From Brevipalpus yothersi (lineage: Eukaryota; Arthropoda; Arachnida; Trombidiformes; Tenuipalpidae): a stretch of 64,000 nt of DNA. Below the pieces are notes generated by a model. It had not been told where the DNA came from. It saw only the letters and a list, made by a program, of their open reading frames with translations, and ran no database searches. Made by a program: the position numbers and the translations under genes. The stretch covers positions 1 through 64,000 of the forward strand of contig QZCP01000240.1 of assembly GCA_003956705.1 (NCBI GenBank), written 5' to 3'. Below, piece by piece: positions 1 to 13,791 of the stretch. How positions within the stretch are numbered: the stretch's first letter is position 1; each line of letters starts with the position of its first letter.

Positions 1-48
<48 letters not shown>
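1..48. repeat. (GA)24 microsatellite
   Basis: Perfect GA dinucleotide run at the window edge; it probably continues to the left. Confidence 0.95.
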
Positions 49-51
<3 letters not shown>

Positions 52-2330
52 AGAAATAGAGGATGAAGACATGATGTGCTCAATCATCATTATTTAACGG
101 GTCCAGTCAACGCTGTTATATAAATGAAATTATACAGCTTTCTCTCTCTCTCTCTCTTCCAGTACGAATTCATTTGAAGCCATTGTTTTTCAATCTTTTG
201 AACTTTCACTATTTCATCTCTCTTGATTGCGCGCGCTTTTTCTTCGACCCATTCTCTGGCTGGCTACATGGCTTGAGGATATTCATTCATTCTCTCTTAG
301 TTTGGCCTAATACATACACACACAAGCACCTTTTGTTTTTGGGAACTGTACTTCCAGTCCAGCTACTTTTTTCCTCTTCTTGGTATTCAAGTAAAAGGAT
401 ACAAGAGAGATGAGACGAAAAATGAAATGCAATATGATTACTCAATTGTCTTGGTATTCTTCACACATATATAATTAACACCGTGAGATTAAAGTTCACA
501 GCTAAAAAGAAAATGATAATCGAGAGTCTACATCAAGTGTGTGTGTGTGTATGAATAGAGAAGAAAATGATGAAGGAAAAACTTTTCCATTTCGAGTTCA
601 TCTCTATTGAGCTGCCGAAATTATTTTTGGTCCTAAAGTGGCCTACTTAGTTTGAGCATTATTATCGTTGGCTACCAATGTTTGGCCACTTTCTCTCTCT
701 CCCTCTTACCACGATCTCTACCACATACCTCTCTTTCTATTCCTTTCTCTTTTTCTTATTCGATGATAATAAATGATGATAGCCAATCATTTGAGTCAAT
801 ATTCGATTTATGTGAATCGAATATGGTTCGAGATGGTTACGTTTTCTCTCTATCGAAACCTTACCGTGTGTGTGTGTATACACATACACATATTGTAACC
901 GAAAAGGTGTATTTATATAGCCATTATGTATATACTTGGCTCAATAAATCGATTGAATTCGGAAACGATAGCCATTTCAGGAATATCAGAAGTATAATGA
1001 ATGTACCTTATGAATACCAGAACCCTGTATTGTGATTCGGGATAAATTTCGTGTGCAAACAAAGTAGAGGAGAAAAGGCAGAAAGATAGAAAGAAAAAAA
1101 GAAAGAAAGAAAGACCAAGAGAAAGAGAGAAAAAAATTTTGGTCGATGAAATCTTAAATCTTTCTTCTGGCGAAAGAATATATTTTCTAATCTCACTTTC
1201 CCTTACGATCAGGAAATAATTGAAGCAATCTGTTGAACAAATAGTAAATATGAATATATATATACGTATGATAAATTGGAATTATCTATCTATCTATTGT
1301 ACATGAAACTTGGTCAAATCGAAGCACCTCAAAGTTCATCGAGATAGAGGAGGAAGGAAAGAGAATAAACTAATTGTGAGAGAATTTCGTTTGCTCCAGT
1401 ACTTATTCGAAATTCATCATCATTGAGAGGCAGACTTAATACCTTTATTTTGGCTACTACCACTACTACTAAACCTACTAATGCTACTAATGCTACTAAT
1501 GTTACAGATTCTTCTTGATCAAACATGCACCGTCTAAGTATCTGATTTCGGAAATAAATTCTCTCTCTCTCTTTCTCTCTTTCTCTCTTTCTCTCTTTCT
1601 CTCTCTCTCTCTCTCTTATCCGCAAAGAGGCTTCCTCAATTCGACCAATTTTATTTGTTTCTCTATTTTCTCAGGCCAAGATATTGATTTGAATAGTCTC
1701 AAGTTGAACAAAAATAACAGTAACAAAATGTTCACCTGATCAGTGATCAAATTACTTGGATACATTAGTTAACCAGAAGCTCATCAACTGAATGACCGAG
1801 TTTGGGGTGGCTTAAGCGAAGAAAATTAATGTGTGTGCGGATGACCAGTGATGGTATATAAAATGAGCAAAATAAAAGATAGTAGCAAAAAAAGAGAAGA
1901 TGAACGAGCAAAGTGATGATGACAAGTAGAAGATCAGAGAGAAAAGAGAGAGAGAGAGAGAGAGAGAGAAGATGAAGAGAAAGAAAGAAAAAGAAAATCA
2001 TCATTCATCCTCATCTTCACTTTGATAGATATAACATAGTGTGTATTATACAGGGCTGATGAACGGTGAGCATGAAGAATAACGGTACAATAATTGGCCA
2101 ATATACATAAGCTACTGGGGCCTATTTTTTTCACTTCCTCATTACGGAAAGTGTATGTGTTTATCTGGGGTATGTGAGTGTGTGTGTGACAATGAGAAGG
2201 TGATAAATACTTGAAACTCAAATTAGAAGGCAATAGATTGGTGAAAGGATCAAAGATGGTTAATTATGATGGATGGATGAGGTACAGAATCACTTTTGGA
2301 GTAAAATTTTGGTTAACAGGACTCGGAGGT

Positions 2331-2368
<38 letters not shown>

Positions 2369-2619
2369 ATAGTGACCTGATGAAGAAAAAGAGTTTGGCC
2401 TGGGAAATAAAAGCAAATCCATCATGATCAACGGGTTTTCCATCCACTCTCTCATCATCTTGGCGAAAATTCTTCAAGATTTAACTTTGTCATCATCCAT
2501 TTTCTTTGCTTCACTACCATCCATGATGATTGCTCAAAGTGATTACAAATGAATGTGTATGTGATGATGAGGCAAGGTAACTTACAAAACTACTAAACTA
2601 GTAAGATGCTTATTTTTTT

Positions 2620-2680
<61 letters not shown>

Positions 2681-3933
2681 AGGTTACTATTTTTCAAATT
2701 CCAACTTCTCATCATCATTGGAACGATTGATAATCAAAATTTTTCACCGTCTTAACGTTTCTTTTCTTCATGATCAGGCTAATTTAGTGCATGAAATGAG
2801 TAAGAAGAATATATTTATATATATCGTTTCAATTCACCGGAAAAGAAGGATGTGAATGATCAATGAAGAAAAAAAAAGCAATTCTTCAAAGAACTTTCCA
2901 TGACAGTGGAGAGAAAAAACAAAGTAAAAAAAATGAGGGAAAAAAACAAATGCCTTGAATAGTAAGAGAAACGAAGACTTCGATCAGATTGTGTCCACGT
3001 TGATTGTCCATGAGAAAAGTGACCTTTTCAAAGTTCTTTGAACACTTTTTGATGTCTACTCTGTTGACATGATACTGATTGCCATTCGCTTTCAAAGTTT
3101 GTGTGTGTGTGTGTGTCAATCTACACATTATTTGATATCCATTCGATGGTCAACATATCAATCAGTGAGAGAGAGAGAAAGAGAGAGCGAAAAAAATATG
3201 AATATAAAATCATTTCATTTGCATAGCTTGTGGTATAAATTTCGTGAAGTTCAAATTCATTATCATTATCGATATCAAGTCTCGTGAAGAAGAGAGGCAA
3301 ACTCCAGACAGCATGCAGTTCGTTACGAATTTGTTTTTCCACTTCATTTACCCAATCAATGATTCTAGCAGAGTGCAGATAATATCAAATATCTTTCTTT
3401 CTCTCTCTCCCCATCTTACTCACTCTCTCATCGGTGTTAAAAACAATGGAAAAATAAAACCATGGTCAGTCGGATGGATTCATTCATTTAATCATTCATT
3501 ATACTCTTACAACTCTTGAATCCTTCCACTTGATTCCCTCTTATATATCGATTTGAAGGTGGAAAATCCATATTAAGACGTGTTAACAAGTTTGTCCGTC
3601 TATCAGCTGTGATGAGAGAAAGATATTCTGGTGTAAACCATACACAAATTTTTCTCTCTTGATGAAGGGTGTTTACCTTGGCACACAAACTAAGATGGTG
3701 AAACAAACTCTCTCTCTTTCTCTCTCTCAAATTCTCTTGACGCCTCTCTTTACAATTGATCGAAAAGAGAGAGAAACTCTTTCTCTCGATCATCGAAACT
3801 TCGTTCAAGAATCGAGTGCCGAAAAAAATAATAATCGAAGCAAGTAACGTTTCGTATGTATTCGTTTTTCGTTCATATACATTTGGCCTTACCTTGTTAG
3901 CCAGTTTTGCTTCCTTCTCAAGTTTCTCTCAAT

Positions 3934-3970
<37 letters not shown>

Positions 3971-4900
3971 CTCTCTCTCTTCTCTTTCTATCTCTCTCTT
4001 TCTCAGAATATATCTTGAGCTACCTGCCAGATAGGTGTTGAAGAGAGAGCTTCTCTCTCTCTCTTCTCACTCTTTCTCTCTCTCTCAATTCTGGTGAGAA
4101 GCTCTCTCTCTCTTCGTTTCTTGTCTCTCTCTTTTTCACATTTTCGTTGAGGCGTTCGGCAGGAGCGAACCTTGAAGCCGCCTCAATATTGAAGTGTATG
4201 TGTGTATGTATGTGATGGGCAGAAGAAGAAGTCGGCCCAAAGAAGCGCTTTACTCAGCGCGTTGGTGTCCTCTCGCTTTTTCTCTATATCTTCGATCTTT
4301 TGCCTCGAATATTTGGGATGTTCTTCATCAACCATGCCTAGTTTAGTCTTCTCAGTGTGAATCGGGATTGCAAGTGTGTGTCTCATCCTCATCTCTTCTT
4401 CTTCATCATCCTCCTCATTCTCGTCTCTCTCTCTCACCACACACCATCAGGCCGCCACTGGGCTTATTGACGATCGATTAGTAGTATTTGATCATCATTA
4501 TCGTCGAAATAAACGATCAACGATTCTAATTTTTAATATATACACATTGATCATCCAATTTGTGTGCAAGTGAAACTTGTGTGTATACATCTTTTTTTTG
4601 ATAATTAACCAGCGGATTATTGTGTCTGTGTGTGTTTATTGAATATTTAATTTTCTGGTCATTATTACACCATCACAGTGTCACTTTCTAGTTATATTCA
4701 CAGTTATCCATTGATTTGGACTCAAGTGAGTGACATCATCATTATAATTATAATTATCGTTTCAATGTGAGTTTTGATGAACAGTTTTCCAGTTTATCAT
4801 CACGCAAAATGTTCATGATCTAGGATATTCGTTCATACTTTTATGGAATACAAATTTTTTTCCCAGTGCTGATGGTATAAATTTTTTTTCTCTTCGTTCT
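49..4900. other. Non-coding, microsatellite-rich stretch
   Basis: No convincing gene is visible. The short open frames here are mostly translations of CT/GA and GT/CA repeats, rich in Ser-Leu, Arg-Glu or Thr-His. Interrupted CT tracts lie near 1561-1616, 3700-3730, 3938-3990 and 4050-4135; GA tracts near 1945-1969 and 2345-2368. Several short GT/CA runs (for example around 540, 870, 2175, 3105) are also present. The stretch could hold upstream regulatory DNA of the ZP-N gene that starts at 6326, but nothing in it proves that. Confidence 0.6.
2625..2678. repeat. (CT)27 microsatellite
   Basis: Uninterrupted CT run of about 54 bases inside AT-rich non-coding DNA. Confidence 0.95.
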
Positions 4901-6325
4901 TCTCTTCTCTCAATAGAACCAAAGTATTAATTGACAAATTGAATAATTAAGGATTATCAAAGGGTTTTCTTTCAACACCACCACTAGCCAATTATTCGGT
5001 TACTGTACATTTGTTCAAATCAAATCATCAGCACCAGTGCTCATCGGATTCTTGTCAAAAAAACCCTATCATGCTCTCGCCCACTGCCATGGACTATTAA
5101 GTGAAACCAATTCCATGTAAGTAGAAAAACATTTGGTATAAAAAGAATTAAGAAATGACGGGTGAAGTGATAGTTGAAAATGTTCTCTCTCTCTCTCTCT
5201 TTCTTTCTCCTCGGGAGTGAAAGTGAAAAATTCTACTGGAGAAATAACGCCATAAATCGATTAAGATTTTTATCCTTCAGTATGCGATCATGGAATTTAA
5301 TTCCCACGTTTTTAGTGAGATCACTTAGCATCGGAAGAGTTGCGTTCCATGATTTACATGAGAGGGAAGGCCAACATACCGGTGTATGATCATAGATAGA
5401 TAGATGGATAGGAATATCATGCTTTTTTTCTAATGTATTTGTGTGCATGTGTCTATAAATGATATACTCACACAAAAAATATATCAGTCATTGCCTCTGT
5501 GTGTGAGTGTGTGAGGTGATGTGATTCAGTATAAACAGTTTATAGTTGAGTGTTGAGGTATACACATACACAAGCTCAAATGATGACCACAAAATCGGAT
5601 TTTTATCGTTTTTCCTTCTCTTCTCTCTTCACTTTCTCAACGTTCAGAGTTTCACTTGGTGTAAAAATTTTTCCAATTGCAGGGGTTTCAATGATGAAAA
5701 ATTCGCCTCAGAAAGTATCGTCATGCGAAACAGGATTATTATTTTTTTCCTCACTATTTTCTCGGAATAAGTGCTGAGAAGAAAGAAGGAGTTGAGAGAG
5801 ATTGTTTGGGAAGACAGAGAGAGGCAAAGAGAGAGAATTTCTTGAAATTCTCTGATCAGCTAACGATACCAAAACCTCTTACAAAATGCTCAGATGAATA
5901 GTTTCTAACTTTCCAACTCAAACCTCTCATCATCATAAGTATCGATGAGTGGTGATAGCATAGTAACATTATATTCAATGTTTATCATGCATACTTGAAC
6001 AAATATATTTGAATCTTGCTTGTCGAAAGCAATAATTCAATTGTTCACCTACAACAACCACTTGTATACTTTTTGTAGTAGGTGTTAATTCGAAATTTTT
6101 AGCATGACTCATTGACATAGCTCATTTTGGTTATATTCTCTCATAAATGAATGGGCTAGAGCATTCTATCATCATCAAGTTGTACACCTAATATGATTAT
6201 CATTGCATGTATATTCCGTTCATAAGCTCATCGTAAAAAAATTTTTTTCTCCCTTTTTTCCAACAGAAATATCGTTATTAGTTGTCCCAAATCAACATGG
6301 TAAAAAAATCGCGAATACTATTGAA
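4901..6325 (+). other. Probable 5' leader exon and intron of the ZP-N gene
   Basis: A strong donor (CCAT|GTAAGT, GT at 5117-5118) and a good acceptor (CCAACAG, AG at 6265-6266) bracket a possible 1.15 kb intron. The acceptor lies 60 bases before the start codon at 6326, so a spliced untranslated leader is likely. The transcription start is not identifiable. Assignment rests on splice-site quality and position only. Confidence 0.35.
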
Positions 6326-9300
6326 ATGAATAATTTCATTAAAATATTATTACTACTGACACTATCCATTGGATGGATAAATACGCACGTAAGTTTCCCT
6401 GTAACCAGTCAAATGAGACTTCGAGATTAAAAATTAAAATTTTCTCTTCATTTAAATCATTTTTTACACACAGGCTGCTAGCGAGCAAGATCAGGATAGT
6501 CAATATGATGGCTTCCAATCGGAAGCTGCTCAAGAAACTCCAATAGAACAGCCTCAATATCAAGCCCAATTTCAACAGCCCATACCGATACCCAACTCAG
6601 GACGCTCAATACCGTTAACTGAACAAGAATTGGTACAAATTGAACAGGAAAGAACAAAAAATGTGGTCAAACTTGCGGCAACTGATCAACTTAATTCGGA
6701 AATCGTCACCAATCGAACAAAAGGTAAGCTGAAGTGAAAGTACAATGAAGTCAATCTTATTTGTGATGTTTGATAGAAAAGAAAAATCCTCATGAATTGT
6801 GTTAAACACAGTATTAACCATCAAATGAATTGGATAACTTACTTTCTCTCTTCACGAATCGTGATGATGAAAATACATGTATATTTCCACTTCCCTTTTG
6901 ACCAGCAGCATGAGCATTCCAGAATGTCAGCATTCCAGTAGCAATTCATTCTATCTTGATGATGATCCGATTTCAAGCTTCTGAATTTTGCATTTGAACT
7001 TCAATCAGCAAGATGGAAGAATGTTAAGATGTCAAAAGAAATAGATTTAAGGGTGAGATCTGTAAGGTTGAGGTGAAAGTTAAGCCTTAAGTCATCATCA
7101 GTGCTTTACCGCGCCTTTTCAACGGATCCATATTCGAAGGATAGCCAAAAAATGGCCTGATTTTCATGGCTATCCACACACACACGTACACACATTTGAA
7201 CATTTCTCATTCATAAACTTATTACACACACATACTTAGGTTGAAGAATTATTCATGAAAACATGTGAAAAAGGTGTAGGTGTTGACCAAGAATGATTTC
7301 AGTGTCAATTTTTTTAGACATTTCAAGAATGCTGAACTTGCCGAGGCAAATAGAATGATGATGTCAAAATTGACCTTTTGCATTGTTTTTATACACTCAT
7401 TCAATTTGATACATTCTAATTGATTAATATTTATACTTTTTTTGACCGAATGTCTGTATTTTTTTTTCTTTTGTCTTTTTTGTCTCTCTCCATTTTATAA
7501 TTCAGCATACTTATCATGTGAATCTGGTGAAATGGTGGTTAACATTAATTTTACCCAACCGTTTCGTGGTGTTGCATACGCTAATTACGATCGAACTTCC
7601 CAGTGTAGACTAATAGGTGATGGACAGCAACAATATCAATTGAAAATTCCTCTAAAAGGATGTGGCACCAAACAGGTATGAAATGGAAGATAGATTAATA
7701 TTTTTTTCCAATTCAATTTGTGACAATCAGAAAAAAAGTGAGATTGTGATTGAATTGTCCTCATTTATGAATTGAATGATTGAAGGGGAAAAAAGAGAGA
7801 AAATTATCATCATCATTCTAATCATAATCATTTTTTTCCTTTTAAAGGAGGCACCAAGATTGTTTATCAATAATATTATATTCCGATTTCATCGATCTCT
7901 TGAATTGGAAGAAGATGAGATCAAGACCATCATTTGTCGTTATCCACCACCCATGACACAACCGCCCACAGATGCAGTTCCGCCACCGTAAGTTCTTTTT
8001 TTTCTCGTTAATACACATACGCAACATTCCATGATTCCATAAACAATCTTGATTGTGTTCACGATCGAAAAGAGTATGGAAAAACCTTCCCTCCCTCTTT
8101 TATCGGAAGTATGCAAGTGTACAGTTTAGACAGTAATCCGTAGATATGTGTAAGTTATAAATATTCAGATAAAAAAAGAAGAAGAGAGTCATACACATAT
8201 ATGCTGGTATATTAAAATGATCGGTAATTTTTATTGAAGCCAGTTATTGAACCCATATTTTCCTATCTTCATCTCTCTCACTTGTATCAGAACTCTGATA
8301 AAGATGATATAAGTAGAATGATTTGAAAATTGGAAGTTTATCGATACTATGGGCACATTATACACAAAAAATCGTAACTTCTGGCTCAAAATACAGTCCT
8401 GTAAGGTCAATCATCTCACCAAACTTTATCAAACAGGTTGAATGGAAAGAGAAAGACAAGACATGGGTTGTGTCCATCTTTATACTTGAATTGTTCCTGA
8501 AAAATTTAACGATCCGTAAAGGAAACTACTAAATGTGTCCAGAAGAATCGAGAAGGAAAATTTTTTTCCACTCTATCTTCTGCCGAGAGAATTCAAAAAA
8601 TTTGGAAGATATAAAAAAAATAAGTGAGACAGTGGAGAAAAAAAAATCAAGCCTTTGATCCTGAAACTCAAAGGAATCAGATTCCTACACGTTATATACC
8701 AGATTTAACTTGTACCACATGAATTGATCAGAATTTTCGGTGGAATTGGCCCAAGTAGCTGATTAAATTCATCAGATTGTTTCAGAATTTTTTTCGGTTT
8801 ACCAATCTTCTAATTACATTCTCATTACTCTCTATTTTTCCCACAGACCTGAATTTTTTCCACCAGGAAAGGTTGTTTTGCCGCCAAAGTTATCCGAAAT
8901 TGAACTTTTGTTGATCATTTGTGCTTTATTGTTTTTAACTCTTCTACTATTGGGTATTGGAGTTGCATATTATTGCTTGAAGAGACGAAATATCAAAATA
9001 ATACGCAAAAAGAAGCAACCCACACCACCACCAAGTGATATAACCAAAGTAACGGTATCGTCTATGATCGAGCCAATACGTATACCGCGTGTCACATCAC
9101 CACCCACTGAAAGTGAAACAGATTATCCATCTGAATCACCATCAGATGATGATGGACGTCGTACAATTGTCAGTGAAACATCGACAATTCGCAATGACCA
9201 CTATCGATTCGAGAATTCAGCATTCCTACCGGAACCATATCCACAGGATATTGAACGTGAGGATAGTGTATCATCATTTCCGGTTCCCGCATTGTATCGG

Positions 9301-11293
9301 CCAGAGATAACTAAGCAAGAATTGATGACCACCATACTGGAAACTGAACGGTTAACGGAAGAAGATGTATACAACACTCGACATCGTCGTGTAACCCAAA
9401 AACATTATCGCAAAATTCCTCCTCCTCCATCATATTCGGATGCACCATCACTGCGAGGCAGTATTCCGGATAATGATGATTGGTCCCATTCGGAAATTGA
9501 TGATAGACTGCAGACACGCCAGTATATTGCTCAACCGGCACCCCAACTTCGTGTCCAAAATTTGGATGATACTCACATTGATCGTGAAGATGATATACGA
9601 ACCCAGGAAGACTATACGCGTAACAAATTATCGGTTGTACCAGCACCGAAAATTATTGTTAAAAAGATTGATGATCTGTATGTGACCAATATTTCGGAAA
9701 CTGTTACAACGGAAAGTATAATGAAAAAGAAAAGCGCTCAAAATGCTGCTCTACAGGCAGCCGGGCCAACAGTAGTTTCATCATCTTCGGCAACTGGTTA
9801 CAAATCAATTGAGGCATCATCTTCATCACACATTCCAGCACCACCTCCACCTCCACCTCCTCCTCCTGCCCAGTACTCTTCATCATCATATTCACCAGCA
9901 CGACAAACAGTGACCAAGACAAGTGATATTTCATCCAGATCGATTGATGAGCGTCTAATTTCGGAACAACAGCAACAATCAAGATCTAAATCGAGAAGTG
10001 GTAGAGTAGCCCAAGAAAGTTATCGATCTGAGGAAATGTATGAATCAGATCGATCTGATCATATGTTACAATCAGCACGACTTTTGAAAAAGCTTCACCA
10101 GCAACCATCAACATCATCAGGAGTTGGTGGTGGTAGTAGTCAAAAAACTGTCACCGAGACGAGAGCAACAACATTATCAACCACTGAGGTGATCGATAAG
10201 CAAGCTAAATTTGATGTTCTATTTCGAATTTTGGAAAGACCACCACCGGGCATATCGGGTGTTGATAAGTTGACCACATCGGAAAAGAATAAGTGGCGAA
10301 CCACAATCGCTACCGATGAAGTGTTCCGCAGTTTGATCATCGAATCGAATACGTACGAAGAGTATGTCCAAATTAGTCGAGATATTAGATATGAGAAACT
10401 TTTTGAGCCAAAAACGTGGGAAGTGATTATCAGAATATTAACACATTCTGATATGATGTTATCAAAGCGAACCATAGACAGTGATACAACTGACAGTGGT
10501 GGAGATGATACATCAGCAGCTCGAAGGTATCGTAAACGTTCTCCGCCATCATCAGGCGTTCAACGATCAGAGCCAACATCTCGTCGATCAAGTTCCGTTA
10601 TGGACTATGATCTGAGATCAATTACCGAAGAAGATGTCAACTTTACCGCACTTCGACGCGAGCCATGGTCCGAAGTGGGTGGTACTGGTGGAGGAGAACG
10701 ATCTTCGGAAACACGAATTGACATGATGCGGCATAGTAGTAGTAGCCGTGCCAATGTGCCAACAACGGTATTCACACCGTATACACCAATAACAACTTCA
10801 TCAGCCACCGCCACTGCCAGTACCACTGCCGGACACAGTAGTAGTGGACATACGGTGATCGAACGTTCAACCAATATTTCGGGATATGTTTATCCACAAC
10901 ACCAATCCCAGCCTCTATTCTCGAGTCCTGAAACTCAGGTATGAACACAGTTCTCATAGATTAATTGAACATTGATAACATTTATGATTATTAATGTTAA
11001 AATTTTGCTTTGTCTCTTTGCTTTGCCAACAGGAGCCTCAAGTGATCTCATTGCCATCTCAACACTATTCTCAACAATTTCACCATCATGGTTCGGCTAG
11101 TTCACACCATCAACAACAGCAAAGACATCAACAGCAAGCCCGATACGGCTATTCTCATGGAAGTACCATGTATGAACAATCATCTAGTGAAATGTTACAC
11201 CGTAGCACACATGATAGAGCCTCTACGGTTGGGGATCGTGAAGATAATCACAGTCTAACTGAAACGGATGTATATGATCATCGGTTGAGATAG
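6326..11293 (+). CDS. ZP-N-domain single-pass membrane protein with long cytoplasmic tail
   Basis: Six coding exons by splice signals and phase: 6326-6388, 6474-6723, 7506-7675, 7848-7987, 8847-10938 and 11033-11293, giving about 991 residues. Residues 1-21 are a signal peptide (MNNFIK then a leucine-rich core). Residues about 22-104 are a Gln/Glu-rich linker. Residues about 105-200 form a ZP-N/cuticlin-N-type module with four cysteines in CESGEMVV, SQCRLIGDG, LKGCGT and TIICRYPPP contexts. No ZP-C half follows. A proline linker leads to a transmembrane helix at about 226-252, then KRR. The cytoplasmic tail of about 740 residues is Ser/Pro/Arg-rich, with a run of ten prolines near 9840 and one ordered-looking stretch near 10201-10455. 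Arthropod ZP proteins commonly organise apical extracellular matrix or cuticle; that role here is inference. The exact family member was not recognised. Confidence 0.8.
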
Positions 11294-12223
11294 ATTATCG
11301 ACGAAAGTTATCATTTTTAGAGCAAAAAATACTTTTTTTTCAATTTTAATTCACGATCAATGATGTAACACCGCAGGATTCATTTGGATTTGAATGACTA
11401 GAATTTGAATTGTTTTTTGGTGTCAGAGGATGACACCAAGATTGACTGGATTTTGAGGATGTGATGTTAATCTTTTCTAGTGAAGAGTGGAATTCGCCTC
11501 AGTGGAAAGAATTCTTTCAAGAATTGAGAATGTGTTATCATTCATTCAAAAAAGATTGGAGAAAGAATTAAGAATTTTTTCTACAATTTTCAGCCTTTTT
11601 TAAATGATTATCTCAGATGATGAACACAAGCCATCCATCATTTCGCCGATCCGTGATCATTTCAACATGAAGCATCTCAAAATTTTTAACCCAACGAGAT
11701 GAGTCCAATCGATAATTTTAATACCATGACGATGATGATGTAACTGTAACTATTAACCCTGAGCGGCTCCGACTAATTGTAATTTAAGTAAATAATATTA
11801 ATAATATTTTGTAAGTTTATTAAAAGTGAAAGAAAAAAATTTTCGCCAACATGAATTCTCTTCTCATTGCTTGAACATTTTTTCACACTCCATCGTAGAC
11901 CTTCACATCTATTAATATCCCGAAATTTTCTCCAGATTTCAATTCCTCCACTTTTATCAAGTTCGAAAGTATCATGAATTCTGAGAGAGAAATTTCGAAA
12001 AAACTCGAAAAAGTGTTTCCAGTCAAGAGCATGAGTCATTGAATTTTAGCGGGAAAATGGAAGCATTTCGATTTCAATGTTTACTATTTTGTTTACATCA
12101 TCAGAACGTGTGATTATATTCTCTTAATTTGTGTGAACATGTTTTTCATTTGATTTGAAATCAAATTTTTCCCTTTTGATACATGTTGATCAATTTTATA
12201 TGATATCTTGTTCGGTGGATAAG
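11294..12223. other. 3' flank of ZP-N gene and OGG1 upstream region
   Basis: AT-rich with no supported coding frame or structured RNA. It separates two genes read in the same direction and must contain the 3' UTR of the first and the promoter of the second. No single poly(A) signal or core promoter could be assigned. Confidence 0.5.
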
Positions 12224-13344
12224 ATGGAAGGTATACTGCATGTGTCACCCAAAGAATTGAATCTATTATTGACTTTGAATTGTGGCCAATGTTTTCGATG
12301 GCGTTCACGTGTTAAACCGATTGCTGGTGATCGATTGGCTGATGTTAAACCATTCACATCATCAGAGTCGAGAACATGGTTTGGAATAATAAGGAGAATG
12401 GTTTTCGAATTGACACAATACCCGGAACAAGAAATGATCAAGTGGCGCTTGTTAAACGATGCATGTTATTCCAGTAAGAAGAGGCGAAAGTTGTCCACAG
12501 ATGATGTGAACGATGTGTTATATGATTATTTTCAATTGAAAGTTCCACTTGAAAAGTATTATCAAATTTGGTCGAAAGCTGATAACAATTTTGCCGAGAA
12601 AGCTATCAAATTCACCGGAATCCGGATGCTTCGTCAAGATCCGGTGGAAAATTTATTCTCCTTCATTTGTTCATCAAACAATAATATACCTCGAATAACA
12701 AGCATGGTAGAGGCAATGTGTACAACTTATGGAGAACAATTAATGATCGATGACGAATTTGGTCCCGTTCATGAGTTTCCAAGGATAATCAATCTAGTCG
12801 GAAATGATGTGGAATCAACTTTGAGGAAAATGAATTTCGGTTATCGAGCTAAATTCATTTATGGTGCGGCAAAGGCAATCGTTGAAATGAGTTGAGAAAG
12901 CATTTGAATAATTGATTAATTTTTCATTTCGAGTGAAAACCTTTCTCTCATCTGTTAACTAATTTTATCTTCTCATCTTCTGTCTTAGATGATAAAGAGC
13001 CAGAAAAATGGCTCTATGATTTACGATCACGAGAATATGGTGAAACTCATCAAGAATTGCAACGATTGCCCGGAGTAGGTGCCAAGGTTGCTGACTGTGT
13101 GTGTCTCATGTCTTTGGATAAACATGAAGCCATTCCAGTTGATACTCATGTGTGGAAAATTGCGCTCACCACTTATTTACCTCATCTCAAACGAACGAAA
13201 AGCATGACTGATCGTTCGTATCGTGAAATAGGTGATTTTTTTCGAAAACATTTCGGATCGTATGCAGGATGGGCACATTCAATACTATTTGCTGCTGATC
13301 TGAAACGATTCCAAGAGGCAACCGTTGACCCTCCTAAGAGGTGA
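12224..13344 (+). CDS. OGG1: 8-oxoguanine DNA glycosylase OGG1
   Basis: Two exons, 12224-12890 and 12989-13344, joined across a 98 bp intron (A|GTTGAG donor, CTTAG acceptor), giving 340 residues against about 345 in human OGG1. It removes 8-oxoguanine opposite cytosine and nicks by beta-lyase chemistry in base excision repair. The N-terminal domain carries LNCGQCFRWRS. The glycosylase core has RLLRQDP-like and FSFICSSNNN segments. The helix-hairpin-helix PGVGAKVADC supplies the catalytic lysine (about K255, equivalent to human K249), and PVDTHVW supplies the catalytic aspartate (about D274, human D268). I chose the ATG at 12224 because alignable sequence begins just after it. In-frame ATGs at 12155 and 12200 could add a short extension, possibly for mitochondrial targeting. 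The donor is non-consensus (GTTGAG) but the phase and protein continuity support it. Confidence 0.93.
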
Positions 13345-13791
13345 TAAATTTGACTGTCAAACCATTGAAACAATCACCATTCATCAATCAGCTCACTTCT
13401 TCTAATAAGCATCTCATTAGGAAAGTTGCAGCATGTTTCATATGTTGAGAAGATAACTTTTCTAACAAAATTTACCAACCAAGATGAAACTATCATCCAT
13501 GTGCTAATGTGTCCGTAAGAGGATGACTAAGGTTTCTTGATAAGCAATAGGCGTTTTTTCTACCGGAATTATGTTTGTCAATTTTTGATAAAAAAAAAAT
13601 ATTCCGATGACTGTTTCCCTCAAGTGGCAACAAAACTCCACCATGATAGACAAAATATTCAAGTTTAATAACAAAATTTTTCACAATGATAACAACGATA
13701 ATAATTTAAATATGTCTTCATTTCACACACACAAAGATACACAATATTGAATGGATGATTGATGAATAGATTGATATAGGGAAATAAATAA
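13345..13791. other. Convergent 3' ends of OGG1 and PHETA-like gene
   Basis: About 450 bp between two stop codons that face each other. It is AT-rich, without a supported gene; it should hold both 3' UTRs. Confidence 0.6.

Noticed and set aside
652..1035. 127-codon open frame on the plus strand
   Set aside because: It begins at TTG, contains CT- and GT-repeat translations, and has no family similarity or splice context.
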